Source of the DNA: JAJPHF01 sp035293805
Lineage (GTDB): Bacteria > Chloroflexota > UBA6077 > JAJPHF01
Assembly: GCA_035293805.1 (NCBI GenBank)
Contig: DATGMD010000044.1
Span: 62,001-126,000 of the forward strand
Direction of reading: 5' to 3'
DNA: 64,000 bases
Shown here: one piece after another, positions 61,126 to 64,000 of the stretch
Position numbering within the stretch: position 1 is the stretch's first letter
How the letters are laid out: every line of letters starts with the position of its first letter
Made by a program: the position numbers and the translations under genes
The notes under the pieces: model-generated
Databases searched by the model: none
What the model was told of the DNA's origin: nothing
Seen by the model: the letters and a program-made list of their open reading frames with translations, nothing else

Positions 61126-63381
61126 TCAGGGAGCGGGCGCGGCTCGCTCGCGCAACGCGCGCCGGACCTTCTCGGCCGTGATCGGCAGGTCGTAGATGCG
61201 CACGCCCACCGCGTCCTCGACCGCGTTGGCGATGGCCGCCGCCAGCGGGCAGTTCGGCCCCTCGCCGATGCCCTTGCCCTGGTAGGGGCCGGGGCCGCTC
61301 GGGTCTTGTAGCAGCTCTGTCGTGAGCGGCGGCACGTCGCCCATCGTCGGCAGCTTGTACTCGCCGAGATGTGCCGTCTGGACGCGGCCCTCGTCGAGGG
61401 CGACCTCCTCCAGCAGCGCGTAGCCGAGCGCCTGCACCGTGCCCCCGTCGATCTGGCCCTGGTGGCCGAGCGGATGGATGACCGTGCCCACGTCGTGGGC
61501 GCCCACGATGCGCTCGACGCGCACCGCGCCCGTCTCCGGATCGACCTCGACCTCGGCCACCTGCACGTGGAAGCTCGGCACGTGGCCCACCGCCCGCGCC
61601 TCGGCGTGGCCGCGCCCCACCAACGCCTCCGCGCCCGCCGCCCGCGCCACCGCCGCCAGCGTCGCGGCCCGCCCACCGCCCCGGCACGCGCCGTCCGCGA
61701 GCTGCACCGTAGCCGGCGCGCAGTCGAGCAGCGGCGCCGCCGCGGCCACGAGCCGCTCGCGCAGCGCCGCTGCCGCCGCCTGCACCGCCGTGCCCATCAG
61801 CTCCGTCACGCGGCTCGCGCTCACACCCGAGTCGGCCGGCGCCCGCGCCGGCTCGACCAGCGTGATCCGCACCTGCGCCGGCGGCAGGCGTAGCTCCTCG
61901 GCCACGATCTGCTGGAGCACCGTGTGCAGCCCGGTGCCGGTGTCTACGAGCGCGCATACCACCTCGACGTGGCCTTCGGAGGTGCAGCGCACCTCGGCGT
62001 CGTAGGCGCCCGGATTGGCATGCTTCACCGCGAGCGCCATGCCGCGGCCACGGTTCGGCCCGCGGCGGGGCGCATCCCAGTCGGCGGCGGCCGCGGCGCG
62101 CTCCAGCGTCTCGACGGCGTGGACGTGGTGGAACGGCTCGCCGAGCGGCGACAGGTCGCCCTCGCGCAGCGCGTTGCGGAGGCGTAGGGCGTACGGGTCC
62201 ATGCCGAGCGCGCGGGCGATGACGTCGAGCTGCGACTCGGCGGCGAACACGACCTGCGGCTCGCCGGGGGCCCGCATGTGCCCGCACGGCACCTGGTGCG
62301 TGTACACCTGGTAGCTCTCGATGCGGACGTGGGGGAGGCGGTACTCGCCCGCCGCCTCCATCGCGCCCGGCAGGTTGCAGAAGGGGATCGGCTTCAAGGC
62401 GCCGTAAGCGCCGCTGTTGTAGACGACGCGCGCCGCCCGGGCGACCAGCGTGCCGTCGGCCATCACGCCCGTCCGCAGCGTCACAACCGCCGGATGGCGC
62501 GGGTTGGCCGCCTGTAGCTCCTCGGCGTAGGTCATCACCATCCGCACCGGCCGCCCGGTCCGCAGCGCCAGCAGCGCGCAGTGCGGCGCCGCCATGTACG
62601 AGCCCTTGCCGCCGAAATCGCCGCCCACGGCGATAGGGTGGACGACGACGCGCTCGCGCGGCAGGCCCAGCGCGTGCGCTACGTAGCCCTCCAGTAGACG
62701 CGGCACTTTGTTCGAGGCCCAGACGTGTACCACGCCGGCCGCGTCGACCTCGGCCAGGCAGGCGTGCGGCTCGACGTAGCCGTGGTGCTGCAGCTGCGTG
62801 CGAAAGGTGTGCTCGAAGACGTGGTCGGCCGCGGCAAACCCTTGCTCTACGTCGCCCTTCGTCCAGACCTCCAGCGAGAGCACGTTCGGGAGGTCGGGCA
62901 CGCGCTGCTCGGCGTGCGCCGCCGCACGAATCGCCTCGGCCGTGTGGACCAGCGGGGCGTCCGGCTGCATGGCTTCCAACGGGTCGAAGACGGCCGGCAG
63001 CGGCTCGTACTCCACCCGCACGCGCGCCGCGCCCTCCTCGGCCGCGTCCGCGTCGTCGGCCGCCACGACGGCGACGATCTCGCCGGTGAAGCGTACCTCG
63101 TCGTGGGGCAGGAGCGGCATGTCGCGCATGGCGCGGCCGATGAGCACGGCCGGCGCGTCGGCGGCCGTGAGCACGGCCCGCACGCCCGGCACGGCCATCG
63201 CAGGAGCCGCGTCCAGCCGTACAATACGCGCGTGGGGATGCAGGCTGCGCACGGCCTTGGCCCAGAGCGCGTTGGGCCGCAGCACGTCGGCGGCGTACTG
63301 GGCCGCGCCCGTTACCTTCGCCGCGCCGTCGAGTCGCGGCACGGCCCGCCCCACCACCTGATACGCTTGGGTCGTCACCAT
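61126..63381 (-). CDS. Molybdenum hydroxylase large subunit (xanthine dehydrogenase/CoxL family)
   Basis: A 751-residue molybdopterin-binding subunit. It has GRAVPRLDGAAKVTGAAQYAADV at the start, GGDFGGKGSYMA, the substrate-pocket GHMRAPGEPQ and the catalytic-Glu loop GKGIGEGPNCPLAAAIANAVEDA. It lacks the CO-dehydrogenase active loop AYRCSFR, so it is not a form-I CO dehydrogenase; N-heterocycle, aldehyde or aromatic hydroxylation is likely. It is 45 kb from the coxGMS genes that would complete it. GGAGGAGGG precedes ATG 63381. Confidence 0.92.
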   Translation of the reverse strand: MVTTQAYQVVGRAVPRLDGAAKVTGAAQYAADVLRPNALWAKAVRSLHPHARIVRLDAAPAMAVPGVRAVLTAADAPAVLIGRAMRDMPLLPHDEVRFTGEIVAVVAADDADAAEEGAARVRVEYEPLPAVFDPLEAMQPDAPLVHTAEAIRAAAHAEQRVPDLPNVLSLEVWTKGDVEQGFAAADHVFEHTFRTQLQHHGYVEPHACLAEVDAAGVVHVWASNKVPRLLEGYVAHALGLPRERVVVHPIAVGGDFGGKGSYMAAPHCALLALRTGRPVRMVMTYAEELQAANPRHPAVVTLRTGVMADGTLVARAARVVYNSGAYGALKPIPFCNLPGAMEAAGEYRLPHVRIESYQVYTHQVPCGHMRAPGEPQVVFAAESQLDVIARALGMDPYALRLRNALREGDLSPLGEPFHHVHAVETLERAAAAADWDAPRRGPNRGRGMALAVKHANPGAYDAEVRCTSEGHVEVVCALVDTGTGLHTVLQQIVAEELRLPPAQVRITLVEPARAPADSGVSASRVTELMGTAVQAAAAALRERLVAAAAPLLDCAPATVQLADGACRGGGRAATLAAVARAAGAEALVGRGHAEARAVGHVPSFHVQVAEVEVDPETGAVRVERIVGAHDVGTVIHPLGHQGQIDGGTVQALGYALLEEVALDEGRVQTAHLGEYKLPTMGDVPPLTTELLQDPSGPGPYQGKGIGEGPNCPLAAAIANAVEDAVGVRIYDLPITAEKVRRALRERAAPAP

Positions 63382-63593
63382 GCCCTCCTCCCCACCACCG
63401 AGCGCTCGCTCGCCCCATGCTTCGGCAGGATAGCCCGGCCCCGGCCGCGGAGCAAGGGAGGAGGACCTACTCCCGGCCTCTTGATGCGGGGAGGGGGAGC
63501 ACCGGCCGACTTGCCTGCCGGCTCCTCGTCTTGCAGTGAGCCAGAGGAGAAGGACGAGGCGGGTGGCTCCCCCCTTCCTTGCGTCTACCGAGC

Positions 63594-63968
63594 CTATTTC
63601 TTGCGCGCCAGGGCGGCCAGGATCAGCCCGCCCAGCGCGAGCGCGCCGAAGGCCGCGGTAGTGCCCGGATAGGAGCGGATTTGGCGGCCGAAGTGGCGTA
63701 GCACCAACCCCTGCTGGCCCAGCGAGGCGGCCTCGCGCATCAGGTTGCCGCCCGACTCCACGCGGTCGGCCAGCAGCAGCAGCAGCCAGTGGTTCGGGTC
63801 GTGCTGCGGCAGGCTGTAGGCCTGGCGCCGGATCTGGGCCGGCAGGCCGCTCGCCGGCTCGGCCGTGCCGTAGACCGGCGTGGCGGCGGCGGGGTCCACC
63901 TGGACGGGAAGCGGCAGTTCGCCGCTGGGCGGCGGCGCCTGCGGAACGATGCGCTCCGTCGTCTGCAT
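63594..63968 (-). CDS. Hypothetical protein with C-terminal membrane helix
   Basis: A 124-residue protein with a Pro-rich N-terminus, a central amphipathic part (QHDPNHWLLLLLADRVESGGNLMREAASLGQQGL) and one C-terminal helix (TTAAFGALALGGLILAALA) followed by RKK. The short last helix implies a tail-anchored protein. No family is recognised. Confidence 0.6.
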   Translation of the reverse strand: MQTTERIVPQAPPPSGELPLPVQVDPAAATPVYGTAEPASGLPAQIRRQAYSLPQHDPNHWLLLLLADRVESGGNLMREAASLGQQGLVLRHFGRQIRSYPGTTAAFGALALGGLILAALARKK

Positions 63969-64000
63969 CAGTGCGCTCCGTTGTGGCCGTTCGAGCCAGA

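Noticed and set aside
61126..63381. Form-I CO dehydrogenase
   Set aside because: The AYRCSFR active-site loop is missing, so CO oxidation cannot be claimed.
61082..63418. A 778-codon Arg/Gly/Ala-rich open frame overlapping the molybdenum hydroxylase large subunit
   Set aside because: It is on the same strand in another frame, has low-complexity content and no family resemblance; GC-rich third positions produce such frames.

Overview
The window is high-GC bacterial DNA, roughly 70% by eye, densely packed and mostly minus-strand. Several traits point to Chloroflexota (Thermomicrobia, Dehalococcoidia or SAR202-like), but this is inference. They are a B12-dependent ribonucleotide reductase, a cobalamin-riboswitch cobalt importer, many Ala/Pro-rich lipoprotein solute-binding proteins, UbiD and molybdenum-hydroxylase genes, and short CCCTCTCCC/GGGAGAGGG repeats. 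No rRNA, tRNA, CRISPR array, IS element or prophage was seen.

Layout. 0-3.5 kb: the 3' part of a PBP2-like transpeptidase, a degenerate histidine phosphatase, and a divergent cobalamin riboswitch driving cbtB-cbtA. 3.5-12.2 kb (all minus): FRG-domain protein, AhpD-like protein, small membrane protein, thioredoxin-like protein, a sugar-type ABC transporter (two permeases, binding protein, ATPase), a VOC enzyme and a CCG-domain protein. The AhpD-like and thioredoxin-like genes each carry one in-frame UGA exactly where the family has a redox cysteine. Each UGA is followed at once by a SECIS-like hairpin with GGU in its apical loop. I call both selenoproteins; this is the main discovery. 12.3-19.6 kb: fabI, an orphan binding protein, coxG-coxM-coxS without coxL, and a DsbA/VKOR disulfide pair. 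20-24.2 kb: nrdJ behind two NrdR boxes and interrupted by a LAGLIDADG intein. 24.6-31 kb: MerR regulator, NAD-dependent epimerase-like protein, SEC-C protein, dcd, class II aldolase and a zinc-ribbon gene with a strong promoter. 31-40 kb: a FadR-type regulator with a 30-bp operator, UbiD decarboxylase, flavin reductase, orphan binding protein, amidohydrolase, VOC protein, ornithine cyclodeaminase-like protein and rlmN; this looks like an aromatic or organic-acid catabolic neighbourhood. 40.3-40.9 kb: a lower-GC patch with a decayed CPCC-family gene. 41-48 kb: MFS, MBL-fold, a YefM/YoeB-type toxin-antitoxin pair, yvcK, secG and a peptide-type binding protein. 48-64 kb: cyclophilin lipoprotein, second UbiD, ferredoxin, Crp/Fnr regulator, a hydrolase lacking its nucleophile, MFS, two more orphan binding proteins, Rieske protein, SirB1-like protein, glycosidase and an orphan coxL.

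How the genes connect. Cobalt uptake under B12 control fits with the B12-dependent NrdJ, itself apparently NrdR-controlled, and with dcd in nucleotide supply. The putative selenoproteins, DsbA/VKOR and the ferredoxin form a thiol/redox theme. The scattered orphan binding proteins, UbiD enzymes, ring-cleavage-like VOC proteins and molybdenum hydroxylase subunits suggest a scavenger of dissolved organic compounds.
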